From positions 538,501 through 602,500 of the forward strand of contig NZ_CP079194.1 of NCBI RefSeq assembly GCF_019297855.1: a DNA stretch of 64,000 nucleotides. The letters are read 5' to 3'. The position numbers and the translations under genes are program-made. Position 1 is the first letter of the stretch, and each line of letters opens with the position of its first letter. The notes under the pieces are model-generated. The model was not told the DNA's origin. It was given only the letters and a program-made list of their open reading frames with translations, and searched no databases. Shown here piece by piece: positions 63,774 to 64,000 of this stretch. The stretch is from Gymnodinialimonas ceratoperidinii. GTDB taxonomy: Bacteria; Pseudomonadota; Alphaproteobacteria; Rhodobacterales; Rhodobacteraceae.

Positions 63774-64000
63774 GAATCGCGGGGCAAAGGGCATCGGGAG
63801 AGGTGAATCGAGGGGCGGGGGCGGGAAGGAGACCGCTGACGCGCCCCGATGACGGGGTGTTTGCGAGCGATTCACCCAAGGGACTCGATCCTGAGAGCCT
63901 GATTCCGGGGTGTGGGCGGCTGATTTGGGGCGATTCACCGATTCACGCGACTCGAGTCGGGTGAATCGCACCGGTGACTCGGCCTGAATCGGGGGTGAAT
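63774..64000. other. Dense GANTC-site cluster with GGTGAATCG/CGATTCACC repeats
   Basis: Twelve full GANTC sites (target of the alphaproteobacterial CcrM methylase) lie in 217 bases: starts at 63774, 63805, 63869, 63882, 63901, 63932, 63940, 63949, 63954, 63963, 63976 and 63986, with a truncated one at the window's end. Most are within GGTGAATCG or its complement CGATTCACC. No DnaA box of the TTATCCACA type or iteron was recognised in the visible part. It continues outside the window. No gene is seen in 63703–64000. Confidence 0.85.

Noticed and set aside
63703-64000. Chromosomal origin of replication
   Set aside because: Only the GANTC cluster supports it; no DnaA boxes, dnaA or skew data are in the window, so it is kept as a question and not annotated.
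1-64000. CRISPR array, insertion sequence or prophage
   Set aside because: No evenly spaced direct repeats, transposase or phage gene was recognised.

Overview
The window is one contiguous stretch of GC-rich chromosome from an alphaproteobacterium, most likely a Rhodobacteraceae (Roseobacter-type) species. The evidence is the kind of genes and their order: a SigE/ChrR pair of the Rhodobacter type, Pol IV with an N-terminal zinc ribbon, the block rsmB–heparinase-like–purH–lspA–DUF3035–M16–M16, an SDHAF4/DUF1674 protein, and the rbfA–truB–rpsO–pnp translation/RNA block. I see no phage, insertion sequence, CRISPR array or plasmid gene. No species name can be given from the sequence alone.

Layout. 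1–12.5 kb: 3' end of a class A PBP, a gamma-glutamyltransferase, an RsbW/STAS switch pair, a thiolase, a free-Met-sulfoxide reductase, rmuC–mutL, and a catalytic/non-catalytic pair of M16 peptidases. 12.5–19 kb: lspA, purH, heparinase-like, rsmB, SDHAF4, dapB. 19–29 kb: rbfA, a phosphodiester-glycosidase-like protein, truB, rpsO and pnp. This conserved block is interrupted by a DUF1643 gene, a membrane-anchored RTX protein, a sterol-desaturase-family gene and a GAF–HWE histidine kinase broken by one in-frame TGA. 29–39.4 kb: L,D-transpeptidase, 1-Cys peroxiredoxin, aldehyde dehydrogenase, RluA-type synthase, chrR–rpoE, DUF3775, a saccharopine-dehydrogenase-like gene with a 53-residue membrane peptide in front, and a hybrid kinase/response-regulator pair. 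39.6–48.6 kb: an eight-gene cluster coding for a Liv-type ABC importer flanked by two different CoA ligases. 48.7–52.3 kb: EF-hand protein, a degenerate caspase-like/peptidoglycan-binding protein translationally coupled to a JAMM-like protein, a small secreted peptide, rpmJ, tRNA-Val(GAC). 52.4–64 kb: N-formylglutamate amidohydrolase, dinB, SPFH/NfeD pair, pyrF, clpB, a glutamate-synthase-family FMN protein, msrP–msrQ, and at the very end a dense cluster of GANTC sites.

How the genes work together. Oxidative damage is a recurrent theme: fRMsr and MsrP/MsrQ repair oxidised methionine in cytoplasm and periplasm, the peroxiredoxin removes peroxides, and SigE–ChrR is the singlet-oxygen regulon switch in Rhodobacter. 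The ChrR here lacks both cysteine ligands of its anti-sigma zinc site. The 39.6–48.6 kb cluster looks like uptake plus CoA activation of an organic acid. Several genes are coupled by 1–4 base overlaps (mutL–rmuC, M16–M16, rbfA–DUF2233, kinase–regulator, SPFH–NfeD, caspase-like–JAMM).

Non-coding structure is rich. There are perfect palindromes centred on TTGCAA in two intergenic regions, a dispersed GAGTTGTAT..CCAAGATGAAG intergenic repeat (five copies), several strong terminators including one on the minus strand upstream of clpB with no visible gene feeding it, and an 11-bp inverted repeat that could enclose the msrQ start site.
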